Source: JBEVJC01 sp040510375 (lineage in GTDB: Bacteria; Bacteroidota; Bacteroidia; Chitinophagales; Chitinophagaceae). From it: 64,000 nt of DNA. The stretch spans positions 84,963-148,962 of the forward strand of contig JBEVJC010000019.1 in NCBI GenBank assembly GCA_040510375.1, read 5' to 3'. The notes beneath the pieces are model-generated. The model had not been told where the DNA came from. It searched no databases and was given only the letters and a program-made list of their open reading frames with translations. A program made the position numbers and the translations under genes. Below are positions 16,834-25,846 of the stretch, piece after piece (within the stretch, counting starts at the first letter, position 1; every line of letters begins with the position of its first letter).

Positions 16834-17718
16834 ATGCTTATTACACGCAATCACTCCGAAAAACGCAAATACCTGTTCCCATTGACAGGTCTCTTGTTCA
16901 TTGCTGTAATCTGTGTGGCTTTCAGTATGGATGATAACGGTTTTGATATCTCCAGGAGGGAAGTTTTACTCCGCAGGATCGGACATGAAACACTTTTACA
17001 GTCGGGCGACAGTACATCACGGGTACTCCCGGTAATAAAGATTAGCGGGAATGAATACCAGATCAGGTTTGAGAATGATCTTACTTTTCAACCGGACTCA
17101 CTGGTGAATATTACCCGGCGTTTGCTGGCGGGGGCTCCACACACCGATGACTATGTAGTAAACGTTCTTAACTGCGGCAACTCCACAGTAGCATATGGAT
17201 ATGCCATATCCAACAATGAAAAAGATGATATTGTAGCATGTTTAGGCAGAAAGCAACCAAGGGCCTGTTATATGATCAATATCAAATTCAAACCAACAGG
17301 AATCAATACTGCAAAGAACAGATACCTGCTGGGCGGCCTGGCCGTTTTAGCATTGGTCGGATTTATTTTTCTAAGACCTGTCAGGTCAAAAAAAGTTGTG
17401 CCTGAAGTTAAGGGTACAGGTATGTTCAATCTGGGTTCAGTGTTATTCGATTCAGGTAGCCGGAAACTCGTAATAGATGGAAAAACGACAGACCTGACCG
17501 CAACGGAAACCCGTGTATTGCTCATTTTCGCTTTGTCTCCCAACGAGACTATAGAGAGAAGCCGGCTGCAAAAAGAGATCTGGGAAGATGAAGGCGTTAT
17601 TGTCGGACGCAGTCTGGATATGTTCATATCAAAACTCAGGAAAAAACTGGAATCAGATCCGAACATCAAAATTGCCGTTATCCGTGGAAAAGGCTATAAA
17701 CTTGAAATTGCATCTTAA
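16834..17718 (+). CDS. Membrane-anchored OmpR-type winged-helix regulator
   Basis: The 294-residue protein has a short basic N-terminus, TM1 at about 14-31 (PLTGLLFIAVICVAF), a putative periplasmic domain at about 32-163, TM2 at about 166-180 (LGGLAVLALVGFIFL), and a C-terminal PhoB/OmpR-type winged helix at about 195-294 (LTATETRVLLIFALSPNETI, RSLDMFISKLRKKL, IRGKGYKL). This is the reverse of ToxR/CadC, where the winged helix is N-terminal. It probably senses something in the periplasm and acts directly on DNA. The esterase gene follows on the same strand after 96 bases and is the obvious candidate target. Confidence 0.82.
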   Translation: MLITRNHSEKRKYLFPLTGLLFIAVICVAFSMDDNGFDISRREVLLRRIGHETLLQSGDSTSRVLPVIKISGNEYQIRFENDLTFQPDSLVNITRRLLAGAPHTDDYVVNVLNCGNSTVAYGYAISNNEKDDIVACLGRKQPRACYMINIKFKPTGINTAKNRYLLGGLAVLALVGFIFLRPVRSKKVVPEVKGTGMFNLGSVLFDSGSRKLVIDGKTTDLTATETRVLLIFALSPNETIERSRLQKEIWEDEGVIVGRSLDMFISKLRKKLESDPNIKIAVIRGKGYKLEIAS

Positions 17719-17814
17719 GCCACCCACACTTGATACGATTGTGAGCGGTTACCATCAACCATCGGGGGATTTTAACGCGGTAGCAAAACGAGTTTTTTGA
17801 GTTAAATTTATTAT

Positions 17815-19446
17815 ATGCTCAAATTACTTTTTTGCATTTTCCTGATTAACTATACATCGTCCCATGCCCAGTTTCATCAGGTACCCAAGATGCAATCGAT
17901 CGGGCATTCTACCGTGGTACATACAGGGAATGGTTATATACAAGGATTTTCAGAAATGCCGGATCTGGCGGTTTACCTGGGCATCCCCTATGCTGCACCA
18001 CCTGTCGATAGTTTGCGTTGGCGATCTCCCGTACCGCCCCGCCACTGGGCCGATACACTTTTGGCAACCGCTTACGGACCATCCTGCCCTCAACTTTCCA
18101 AAGACAATGAACCAACTAGCGAAGACTGCTTATACCTTAATGTGTTTACTTCCATTCATGCTAAAAAAACAGCCGGGCAGAAAATGCCGGTGATGTTATG
18201 GATTCACGGAGGAGGTTTTCTGGGTGGAAGTGCAAAAGGTTATGATGGACGTATATTAGCAAAAAAAGGCGTGGTGGTGGTGACCATCAATTACCGGGTT
18301 GGGCCTTTTGGCTATTTATATCATCCTGCGCTGCTGACATCTCCGGCAAACAAGGGTGTTGGAAATTATGGATTGCTTGACCAGATTGCAGCACTTAAAT
18401 GGGTAAGTCAAAATATTGCTGCATTTGGTGGTGATCCCGGGAATATCACCATTTGGGGAGAATCGGCAGGCGCTTTTTCGGTAGGTGCACTCTTGGCCAC
18501 ACCTCTGGCAAAAGGTTTGTTTCATAAGGCAATACTGGAAAGCGGAACGGGTTTGATAAATGGAATACAAAGCAAAGCAGCGGCCGCGCAATACGCCATA
18601 ACCCGCGCAGAATTGGTTGGTATAAAAGGCAACAGCGACACTGCATACAAAGCCTTATATGCACTTCCTGCAGAGCAATTAGTTCAAATGCATACCCGGC
18701 CAGACCGTCCACAGCTTCAGGGTTTCTATGTATGGTTTTCACCGGTGGTTGACGGGGAGATAGTTCCTTTACCCCTCGACAAAGCAATCAACGGGAATAA
18801 GTGGAATAATGTATCGCTGCTTTTAGGGACCAACCTACATGAAGGGGCGTACTTTCAGCGCGAGAAGCCCACAGATGATACTGCGGAATATTACCGGCTA
18901 CTGGGTAAAGAAAGTATGGGTGACACTACAGGAATATTGAAAGCTTTTTATTTGGTACATGATACGGGAGAAATATTAACCAGATCGCAGGAAGTTGTAG
19001 GCGATTTTGCCTTTGCCGCTCCTGCCCGTGCGCTGGCCAGACTTGCAACCGCGAAGAATGGTAAAGTTTTCCTTTACCATTTTACGCGGTTGCCGAAAGA
19101 CAATCTCGGTAATGAGATGAAAGCCCTGCATTCAACTGAACTGCCTTTTGTTTTTGGCTACACTCCCGACAATTGGGTGCCCTACAAAATATACAATGGC
19201 AAAAATGCAGCTGACGTATTTTTAGCCGATGCCGTAAGTACCTACTGGACGAACTTCGCCAAATACGGCACGCCTAACGGGCCGGCCGGAGTTAACCAAA
19301 AGCTCCCTTCATGGCCAGTCTACGAGTTAAAAAATAATTCTTATCTGCAGATAGGAGAGCAAATAAAACCAGGAACCAATTTGAAAAAGCGGCAAATGGA
19401 CGCGGCGGATCAGCTTGCAAAACAAAAAGGTGAAGTCCGGTTTTGA
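17815..19446 (+). CDS. Exported type B carboxylesterase
   Basis: An alpha/beta hydrolase of 543 residues, the usual length for the carboxylesterase/lipase B family. It has a signal peptide (ends near SSHAQ), EDCLYLNVF, the oxyanion-hole stretch WIHGGGFLGGSA, and the nucleophile S217 in GESAG. The rest of the triad is likely the Glu in LLGTNLHEGAYF and the His in ALHSTELPFVFGY. It would hydrolyse carboxylic esters in the periplasm or outside the cell. It is probably regulated by the membrane-anchored regulator just upstream. Substrate specificity cannot be read. Confidence 0.9.
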   Translation: MLKLLFCIFLINYTSSHAQFHQVPKMQSIGHSTVVHTGNGYIQGFSEMPDLAVYLGIPYAAPPVDSLRWRSPVPPRHWADTLLATAYGPSCPQLSKDNEPTSEDCLYLNVFTSIHAKKTAGQKMPVMLWIHGGGFLGGSAKGYDGRILAKKGVVVVTINYRVGPFGYLYHPALLTSPANKGVGNYGLLDQIAALKWVSQNIAAFGGDPGNITIWGESAGAFSVGALLATPLAKGLFHKAILESGTGLINGIQSKAAAAQYAITRAELVGIKGNSDTAYKALYALPAEQLVQMHTRPDRPQLQGFYVWFSPVVDGEIVPLPLDKAINGNKWNNVSLLLGTNLHEGAYFQREKPTDDTAEYYRLLGKESMGDTTGILKAFYLVHDTGEILTRSQEVVGDFAFAAPARALARLATAKNGKVFLYHFTRLPKDNLGNEMKALHSTELPFVFGYTPDNWVPYKIYNGKNAADVFLADAVSTYWTNFAKYGTPNGPAGVNQKLPSWPVYELKNNSYLQIGEQIKPGTNLKKRQMDAADQLAKQKGEVRF

Positions 19447-19538
19447 AGGGCAGGATGACAGATTGGGCCGGTTCGATTTTCTACCGAATATGGATAACAT
19501 GACCTGATTTGGTTAATATTTTTTATGGATCCTGATGT

Positions 19539-20186
19539 CTATAGTTTTGTTACAACCTTTATATTAAATTCAATGGAATCCGCAATAGCCTGATCCTTTA
19601 AATTATCAAAGAACGTTCCTGAATTATAACGGACACCCCATTTTGTCCGATCAATGACCAGCCTGGCATCCGCTTCTAGAATGCTGTCCTTAACTTCTAT
19701 TCTGGCCGGAAATGTGACCGGGTGTGTGATACCTTTAATGGTCAGGTTCGCTGTAATTTCCTTAACCTCAACATTTATTGGTGCCACCCTGGTAATAGCA
19801 ATTGTAGAATTGGGAAATTTTTTAACATCAAAAAAATCAGGATTTTTTAAGTGGTCAATAAGGTTATTATCATTCCTGTGGTCATCCCCTACAATTGTAC
19901 TCATGTCTACTTCAACAGCACCACCCATGAGTTCACCGTTTTTAATCATCAATTCCCCTTGTGATACATAAACGTACCCTGTATGAGAACCCATTGGGCC
20001 GGACCCTTTCCAGGTTATAACAGATTCCTTTTTGTCTATCTTAATATATTTTTCATCCCCTACATGTAATGATAAAGGGTTTCCCGGTGCATTGTTTCCC
20101 TTTTCCCCTTTTGCGTTTCCGCCGCAACCGAAGAATAAAGGAGCAATAATTAAAATCAGGCTAGTGATTGATGTTTTGTTGTTCAT
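19539..20186 (-). CDS. YceI family lipoprotein
   Basis: The 215-residue protein has a lipoprotein signal with the lipobox at LFFGCGG, then the YceI lipocalin-like barrel. Recognisable parts are SVITWKGSGPMGSHTGYV, MSTIVGDDHRNDNNLIDHL, PDFFDVKKFPNSTI, TANLTIKGITHPVTFPA and RTKWGVRYNSGTF. YceI proteins bind isoprenoid-type lipids or amphiphiles. The protein would be anchored in the envelope. It is divergent from the P1 peptidase gene and has no operon partner. Confidence 0.92.
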   Translation of the reverse strand: MNNKTSITSLILIIAPLFFGCGGNAKGEKGNNAPGNPLSLHVGDEKYIKIDKKESVITWKGSGPMGSHTGYVYVSQGELMIKNGELMGGAVEVDMSTIVGDDHRNDNNLIDHLKNPDFFDVKKFPNSTIAITRVAPINVEVKEITANLTIKGITHPVTFPARIEVKDSILEADARLVIDRTKWGVRYNSGTFFDNLKDQAIADSIEFNIKVVTKL

Positions 20187-20547
20187 ACTAATGAAATGAC
20201 ATTTGGTTAATAATAATTGATATCAAAATTGATCCTGCGATATTACTCTGATATCCTGCAACCAGGGAATTTTGATTGTAAATAAGAATGTAAACTTTGT
20301 AAATAAATACTTGACAATATGGATGTTAGCGCGAGTCGCGCGGGGCGACGAATATATCTTCATCTATTGTACTGATATCAGCTACATATCCGGCTGACTG
20401 AACACGGATGATCGGTAGAATATGTTTTCAACTTTTGTATCTTTAATCGGCTTCAGTTCCGGGCTGAACGTTTTCCCAATGCCCCGCCGAACGCAAAGTC
20501 CTGACCGTTGGTTGCAAAGCGGTCTTATGAAACTGTAAATTTTTGCA
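20187..20547. other. Divergent intergenic region without identified genes
   Basis: These 361 bases separate the divergent YceI and P1 peptidase genes and must hold both promoters. I see no convincing frame. There are A/T-rich stretches near 20285 and a local GC-rich patch (GCGAGTCGCGCGGGGCGACG, about 20330-20350). A weak -7-like sequence lies just before the peptidase ATG, but spacing is not consensus. Confidence 0.5.
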
Positions 20548-21933
20548 ATGATTAATAAGAAAGATATTTTCATATCCATTGTCCTCGCGACGATTTCTTT
20601 TCATTCCTTAAACGGCCAAACAACTAATTTGATTAAAAGAGATTCAATTTTGAAATTTGAATTTCAGGGTATGCGAATTGGGGTGGCCGAAAACGAAGAA
20701 GGACCAACAGGAACAACAGTGTTTTATTTCCCCGATGGTGTTATGGCGGCAGGTGATATAAGAGGGGGCGCCACCGGTACGCTAAATTCTTCAGTTGTGT
20801 CGACAAGTTATGAAAGGAAGATGATTAATGCCGTTGTGTTTTCGGGTGGATCATGGTTTGGTTTATCAGCTGCCACAGGAGTGGCTAATGAAATAAAAAA
20901 CATTAAGGCAAAAGAGGGGAATGTTGACCATGTTCCAGGTGTGCTTGGTGCTATCATTTATGATGTTGGAGACCGGAGGTTTAGCAGGGTGACGCCTGAT
21001 GATCAACTCGGAAAAGAGGCATTAAATTCTGCGAAGCAGAACTGGTTTCCTCTTGGGGCTAAAGGTGCCGGGCGATTTGCTATGCAGGGAGGCTATTATT
21101 TTAATATACCAAGAGATAAAGGGGTTGATAGTTATGATTTATGGCCACATTCAGGACAAGGTGGAGCATTTGCAACTATTGGTAAAACCAAAATTGCCGT
21201 TTTCACCGTTGTTAACGCACTGGGCGCAATCGTTGACCGGAATGGAAAGGTAGTCAGATGTCATCGTAACTCAACTGATGAGGATTGCCCCTCCATCGAG
21301 GATTTGATTCGAAGATCCAAAATTGGCAAACAATTAAATTCAAAAGATAAAGACGGTCCCACAGAAAGCACTACGTTAACGTTGGTCGTGACAAATCAAA
21401 AATTGCCTTTCTGGGCTCTGCAAAGAATGGCGACACAAGTTCACACTTCGATGGGACGCGGCATCCAACCCTTTTCAACTCAATTCGATGGTGATGTGCT
21501 TTATGCTGTAACAACAGGTGAAATTGACAATTCAGATTTGTCGCCTATTGATTTAGCTGTTGCCGCCTCCGAATTGGCCTGGGATGCCATCCTCAATAGT
21601 GTGCCTCAATTGCCAGCACTTCCGAAGGACACTCAATCAGTTGTTAAACACGGATCATTCAAGTCGTATGTGGGTATTTACAATTTCTATGGCGGTAGTC
21701 AATTGACCATTTCAGAGAATAACAACGGGCTAACTGCAAAATTTAAAGGCAATGGACGTATATATTTTGATGAAAATAAAGAGTACCGTTTGAAACCTGC
21801 CGCCAATGGATTATTTATTATTGATGCACCATCCAAAGATGTAATACGATTTAATCAATTAAAGGAAAGTTCTGTTGCAACAAGCATGACCATCAATCCG
21901 GGTCCATGGCACATTGAGGCAAAACGGAATTAA
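20548..21933 (+). CDS. Exported P1 family peptidase (DmpA-type N-terminal nucleophile hydrolase)
   Basis: The 461-residue protein has a signal peptide (ends near LNGQ) and then the P1 core: GMRIGVAENEEGPTGTTV, DIRGGATGTL, AVVFSGGSWFGLSAATGVAN, FPLGAKGAGRFAM and TTLTLVVTNQKLPFWALQRM. The nucleophile Ser/Thr at the self-processing site is probably in the STTLTLVVTNQ segment. A C-terminal extra domain (about 365-461, VGIYNFYGGSQLTIS) resembles the small beta domains found after hydrolases. DmpA relatives cleave N-terminal D- or L-residues or beta-peptides. It is monocistronic. Processing is inferred, not shown. Confidence 0.82.
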   Translation: MINKKDIFISIVLATISFHSLNGQTTNLIKRDSILKFEFQGMRIGVAENEEGPTGTTVFYFPDGVMAAGDIRGGATGTLNSSVVSTSYERKMINAVVFSGGSWFGLSAATGVANEIKNIKAKEGNVDHVPGVLGAIIYDVGDRRFSRVTPDDQLGKEALNSAKQNWFPLGAKGAGRFAMQGGYYFNIPRDKGVDSYDLWPHSGQGGAFATIGKTKIAVFTVVNALGAIVDRNGKVVRCHRNSTDEDCPSIEDLIRRSKIGKQLNSKDKDGPTESTTLTLVVTNQKLPFWALQRMATQVHTSMGRGIQPFSTQFDGDVLYAVTTGEIDNSDLSPIDLAVAASELAWDAILNSVPQLPALPKDTQSVVKHGSFKSYVGIYNFYGGSQLTISENNNGLTAKFKGNGRIYFDENKEYRLKPAANGLFIIDAPSKDVIRFNQLKESSVATSMTINPGPWHIEAKRN

Positions 21934-22272
21934 ATTTGAACCAGGGGAAAATTTGAACCTGACCTCAATCCGGCGCCACTGACTTTTCAAGACATTCCGC
22001 ACTGGCATAAAGCCCTGCCTGTTGCATGAACCCTTTTGCATTTTGTTCCCCTTAGTTCGAACCTGCATAATAGAATATAAAACAATGAATTGCCATCAAT
22101 AGGCATCTGTGATTTAATGGAAAACTCGATCTTTTACGATCATTTGGAAAATATTCAAGACTTGTTGTTTTATTCCCTCCTGTAAAATATTCATGTATGC
22201 TCTTTCCTGGTTATATAATACCTTAATTCATGGTATAATGTGAAAACTAATTTATAATTTGCCAATATTAAA
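21934..22272. other. AT-rich intergenic region
   Basis: These 339 bases hold no supported gene. A short direct repeat (AAATTTGAACC) occurs twice just after the peptidase stop. From about 22080 the sequence becomes clearly richer in A+T, and this composition continues through the next two genes. The segment before the LytTR gene must contain its promoter. Confidence 0.5.
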
Positions 22273-23034
22273 ATGAACAAATTAAACCCTTCGATCAAAC
22301 ATCATTTACTGATAGGAATTTTTATTAGTATCTGGCTTTTTATTTTCGCTTTTTTTATAAGACCATTTGATGACGGAACAATAAGCTTTAAAATGTGGAT
22401 TTTTATAAGCATTGGATTTAGCTTAATTGCATTTCTATGTTACGGGCTACTTGCTATATTTCAAAAAAGTGTTCATCAAAAAGCCTCAAAATGGGATATT
22501 CGTTTTGAGATAGTTAGTATAGTATTTTTTCACTTGCTTTTTTTAGTAAGTACATATTTCTATTACAAAAGCCCTATTTTAAATGGAGGATATGGTTTTT
22601 TTGAGTTTCTAAGTATAATAATTCTCAAATTAGCTTTGATTTCAACTCCAATAATAGTGTTGGCCAGGATACATTCTGTAAAGCTAATTCCAACGAAAGT
22701 TGAGAGCATTCCATTGGAAGACAAAGATATAATTATTAGAGGAGAAAATAAATCTGATATCTTAAAAATAAGAGCAAATGACCTGGTCTGCGTTTCTAAC
22801 GCACAGAATTATGTAGAGATTTTCTTTATAGATGAAAGTCAGCTAAAAACAAAATTAATTAGGAGTACACTTAAAAAAGTTCAAAATGATTTTGACTTTT
22901 TAGTTCAAGTTCATCGTTCACATTTAATAAACCCATCCCATTTTAAGACTTGGAAAAATCAGGATACCATTTCTCTTACTCAAATTGAACTTCCAGTTTC
23001 CAAAAAATACAAGGAGTTTTTATTGTCCTTTTAA
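22273..23034 (+). CDS. Membrane-bound LytTR transcriptional regulator
   Basis: A 253-residue protein with four predicted membrane segments in the first 130 residues (LLIGIFISIWLFIFAFFI, MWIFISIGFSLIAFLCYGLL, FFHLLFLVSTYFYY, LKLALISTPIIVLA). A C-terminal LytTR DNA-binding domain follows at about 150-253 (NDLVCVSNAQNYVEIFFID, VQVHRSHLINPSHFKTW, LPVSKKYKEFLLSF). LytTR domains bind direct repeats as dimers. There is no receiver domain, so signalling is through the membrane part. The amidohydrolase follows after 104 bases. Both genes are noticeably A+T-rich, suggesting joint acquisition. Confidence 0.88.
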   Translation: MNKLNPSIKHHLLIGIFISIWLFIFAFFIRPFDDGTISFKMWIFISIGFSLIAFLCYGLLAIFQKSVHQKASKWDIRFEIVSIVFFHLLFLVSTYFYYKSPILNGGYGFFEFLSIIILKLALISTPIIVLARIHSVKLIPTKVESIPLEDKDIIIRGENKSDILKIRANDLVCVSNAQNYVEIFFIDESQLKTKLIRSTLKKVQNDFDFLVQVHRSHLINPSHFKTWKNQDTISLTQIELPVSKKYKEFLLSF

Positions 23035-23138
23035 TTTTTGTACCTAAAACGATACATTTCATACCTAACCCTCTTTACATGCTGAATTAGGGCGTTTTTG
23101 AATTTATTTTTGTTTCTCAAATCTAAATTAAATAATGT

Positions 23139-24656
23139 ATGAGAAAACGTTGGTTTAAGAGATTGATATATCTCGTTATGATATTGTCTGTCCTTCTTAT
23201 TAGTATTTTTATCTGGGCAGATAATGAATTAAACAAAGTCCTGGGTAAGTCAACTAAGGTTATAAATATTTCTTCAATTCTTAAAGCATCTAAAAAAATT
23301 CAAATAAAAAACGTAAATGTACTTTCAGAAGACTGTAGCAATTTTATAAAAAATCAAGATGTAATCATTAACGATGGGGTGATAATTAAAATTGGTAAAA
23401 ACCTGCTGCTGGATAACACAACTTCTATCATTGATGGTACAAACAAATTTCTGATCCCAGGCCTTGTCGATAGCCACGTTCATTTAAAGGAAAGTATGAA
23501 CGATTTATTTTTATATTTAGTTAATGGTGTTACCTATGTTAGGGAAATGGCGGGAAGTCCTGTTATTTTAGAATGGAGAAAATCAATACAAAAAAATGGC
23601 ATTGGTCCGAGAATGTTTATTGCATCTCCACCGATATTTAGCGAGAGTGGACTAACCGGCAATTATTATAGCTGGACACGGCATTCGATCAATTATTCAA
23701 CTACAAAGGATGCTGAAAAAACAATAGAGAAAATAAACAAACAGGGCTATGACGCAATTAAAATGTATGGTTTTGTAAACCCCGAAATGTTTAAAACAAC
23801 AATAGAGATTGCTAAAAAGCATAATATTCCTGTTATTGGACATATCCCATTAGTTAATTTGGAAATTTTTTATCAATCAGGTCAAAACGAGATTGCCCAT
23901 ATAGAAGAAATAACTGTAAAAACTATTGATGAATTTGGAAAATCAGTATCTAAGAACCCAGAAGAATATCTCAAATATTTAAAAGCACGTTCAGGTGAAA
24001 TTGCAAAAAAACTTAAAGAAAATAATATAAGTGTTACTTCAACTGTTTGGTTATGTGAAAGTTTTTTAAAGCAAAGGTTTGACTTAAGATCTAAGCTTAA
24101 GGAAATTGAACTAAAATATGCTAACCCCAAAATTATCGAAGGAACCCCACTTTACAAATTAGGCTGGTTGCCCGGTAAAAATGGATATGAATATGACGGA
24201 AAAGATGAACCTGAAGCAAGAAAATTGTCATTAATATATTGGAATACTTATGTAGAAGCTATTCATATTATGACAAAAGCATTAGTCGATAATAAAGTTA
24301 CAATTATGGCGGGAACTGATGCTAATGTAGCCACTGTTGTTCCCGGGTATTCTCTTCACAATGAATTAGAATCTTTATCTAAATCCGGAATGACTAATTC
24401 ACAAGTACTCTATTCGGCAACTGTTGCTCCGGGCAGTTGGATGAAAAAGAACATAGGAAAAATAAAAACAGGATACTATTCTGATTTAGTACTACTGACA
24501 AAAAATCCATTAGAAGATATTAAAAACACAAAAGCTATAGAATATATATTTTTTAATAAATATATGATTACTACAACTCAAATTGGAATTATTTTAAAAG
24601 CTATAGAAAATGCAAATAATGAAAACAGAAATATAAAGATTGGCGAATACTTGTAA
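23139..24656 (+). CDS. Amidohydrolase family protein, membrane-anchored or exported
   Basis: The 505-residue protein has an N-terminal hydrophobic anchor (LVMILSVLLISIFIW). The amidohydrolase barrel has metal-site motifs in order: HVH in PGLVDSHVHLKE, a lysine in AIKMYGF, histidines in PVIGHIP and NEIAHIEE, and aspartate in MAGTDANVA. The C-terminal KIKTGYYSDLVLL is also typical. Related imidazolonepropionase/prolidase-like members hydrolyse cyclic or peptide amides. The codon usage is A+T-rich like the LytTR regulator before it. A strong hairpin follows at 24724. Confidence 0.85.
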   Translation: MRKRWFKRLIYLVMILSVLLISIFIWADNELNKVLGKSTKVINISSILKASKKIQIKNVNVLSEDCSNFIKNQDVIINDGVIIKIGKNLLLDNTTSIIDGTNKFLIPGLVDSHVHLKESMNDLFLYLVNGVTYVREMAGSPVILEWRKSIQKNGIGPRMFIASPPIFSESGLTGNYYSWTRHSINYSTTKDAEKTIEKINKQGYDAIKMYGFVNPEMFKTTIEIAKKHNIPVIGHIPLVNLEIFYQSGQNEIAHIEEITVKTIDEFGKSVSKNPEEYLKYLKARSGEIAKKLKENNISVTSTVWLCESFLKQRFDLRSKLKEIELKYANPKIIEGTPLYKLGWLPGKNGYEYDGKDEPEARKLSLIYWNTYVEAIHIMTKALVDNKVTIMAGTDANVATVVPGYSLHNELESLSKSGMTNSQVLYSATVAPGSWMKKNIGKIKTGYYSDLVLLTKNPLEDIKNTKAIEYIFFNKYMITTTQIGIILKAIENANNENRNIKIGEYL

Positions 24657-24723
24657 TTGAAAACAATATGGAGTCTTTAAGATCGTGGAATCTTTAGTCT
24701 AGTGAAAATAATCCGAATAAAAA

Positions 24724-24753
24724 AAGGCTTTAAGTCCAATGACTTAAAGCCTT
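24724..24753. terminator. Bidirectional hairpin terminator
   Basis: A perfect 13-bp stem, AAGGCTTTAAGTC with loop CAAT and the complementary arm, is flanked by an A-run on the left and T-rich sequence on the right. It can work in both directions for the amidohydrolase (plus) and the SDR operon (minus). The surrounding 255-base gap (24657-24911) has no gene, only an inverted GCCCTG/CAGGGC pair at 24767-24824. Confidence 0.75.
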
Positions 24754-24911
24754 CTTAATTTCAGTCGCCCTGCCTGTACAAATTTCGAACTTATTCTTAA
24801 TGGATTTATGCCCACTGACAGGGCACCAGAAGGCAAAAATTGAGTTAATGCTTCAACAGTAATATTCTTAACATCAAAAAGGGTTTGAGTTGATACCTTT
24901 TGTCAATATTA

Positions 24912-25811
24912 TCATGTGGGATAGTGAACTCCTGTAACCTGCTCTGCCAAATTCCAAAGTCTTTTAGCCACCGTTCTATCCAATGCGTTTTCTTTAATTG
25001 TTGCCAATGTTGGATAACCTCTATAACCACCATTATCTGGCTCATATAAATTACCACCCCTTGCTTCGTTTGAAACGGCTGCATATAATGAAGTCAACGC
25101 ACCCTGCCAAGGTTCCATAAATTCACCAATACGAGCAATTCCTGCTGCAATTACCTCTTCACTCAAATGCCGTGTTAATTCAGTTTTATTTGCTCCAGGT
25201 TGTGCTGCAATCGAAAGTACTTTATGTCCTTTAGCAATTATTCTGCGATGTAACTCAACCGAAAATATTAAGTCCGCCAATTTGCTCTGTCTGTATTCAC
25301 GCATCGGATCATAGCTCACTTCTGATTTCAAATTGTCAAAATCAATTACTGCGACCTGGTAGCCGTTGCTGCTAACTGTGATTATTCGAGAATCAGGAGT
25401 TTCCTTAAGAAATGGATATAAATGTCCGGTAAGTGCAAAGTGCCCTAAAAAGTTTACTCCAAATTGTAGCTCATAACCTTCAGTTGTTTTTGATGCTGGT
25501 GGCATCGACACACCTGCGTTATTAATTAACAAATCAAGTCGTTTATGTTTTTGAATAAAGATGTTTGCAAATTCTTTCACGGAATTTAAATCTGCTAAAT
25601 CCAAAACGCCAGTTTCAAGTGTACCTTTTCCTTTTAGTTCTTGTAATTTACCGAGTGTATCTTCTGCACTCTTTGGATTCCTACAAGCAAGTATAACATT
25701 CGCACCAGCTTCATATAAAGCAAGAGTCGTTTCAAAACCAATGCCTACATTCGCACCGGTTACTATTACGGTTCTACCAGTTTGGTCGGGTACATCTTTT
25801 TTCGTCCACAT
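24912..25811 (-). CDS. SDR oxidoreductase (retinol-dehydrogenase/WWOX-like)
   Basis: The start is placed at ATG 25809-25811 (MWTKKDVPDQTGRTVIVTGA). An upstream ATG at 25844 adds eleven lysine/isoleucine-rich residues unlike the family. The 299-residue protein has TGANVGIGFE, LACRNPKSAED (NADP-type), NNAGV, the serine of VSSNGY, and YRQSKLADL as YxxxK. The C-terminal region LTRHLSEE...GRIGEFMEPWQGALTSLYAA fits light-dependent-protochlorophyllide-reductase/retinol-dehydrogenase-like SDRs. It directly follows the MDR gene with 35 bases between them and is probably co-transcribed. Confidence 0.88.
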   Translation of the reverse strand: MWTKKDVPDQTGRTVIVTGANVGIGFETTLALYEAGANVILACRNPKSAEDTLGKLQELKGKGTLETGVLDLADLNSVKEFANIFIQKHKRLDLLINNAGVSMPPASKTTEGYELQFGVNFLGHFALTGHLYPFLKETPDSRIITVSSNGYQVAVIDFDNLKSEVSYDPMREYRQSKLADLIFSVELHRRIIAKGHKVLSIAAQPGANKTELTRHLSEEVIAAGIARIGEFMEPWQGALTSLYAAVSNEARGGNLYEPDNGGYRGYPTLATIKENALDRTVAKRLWNLAEQVTGVHYPT

Positions 25812-25846
25812 GATATTTATTTTTTTAATTTTCTTGGCGAGCACAA

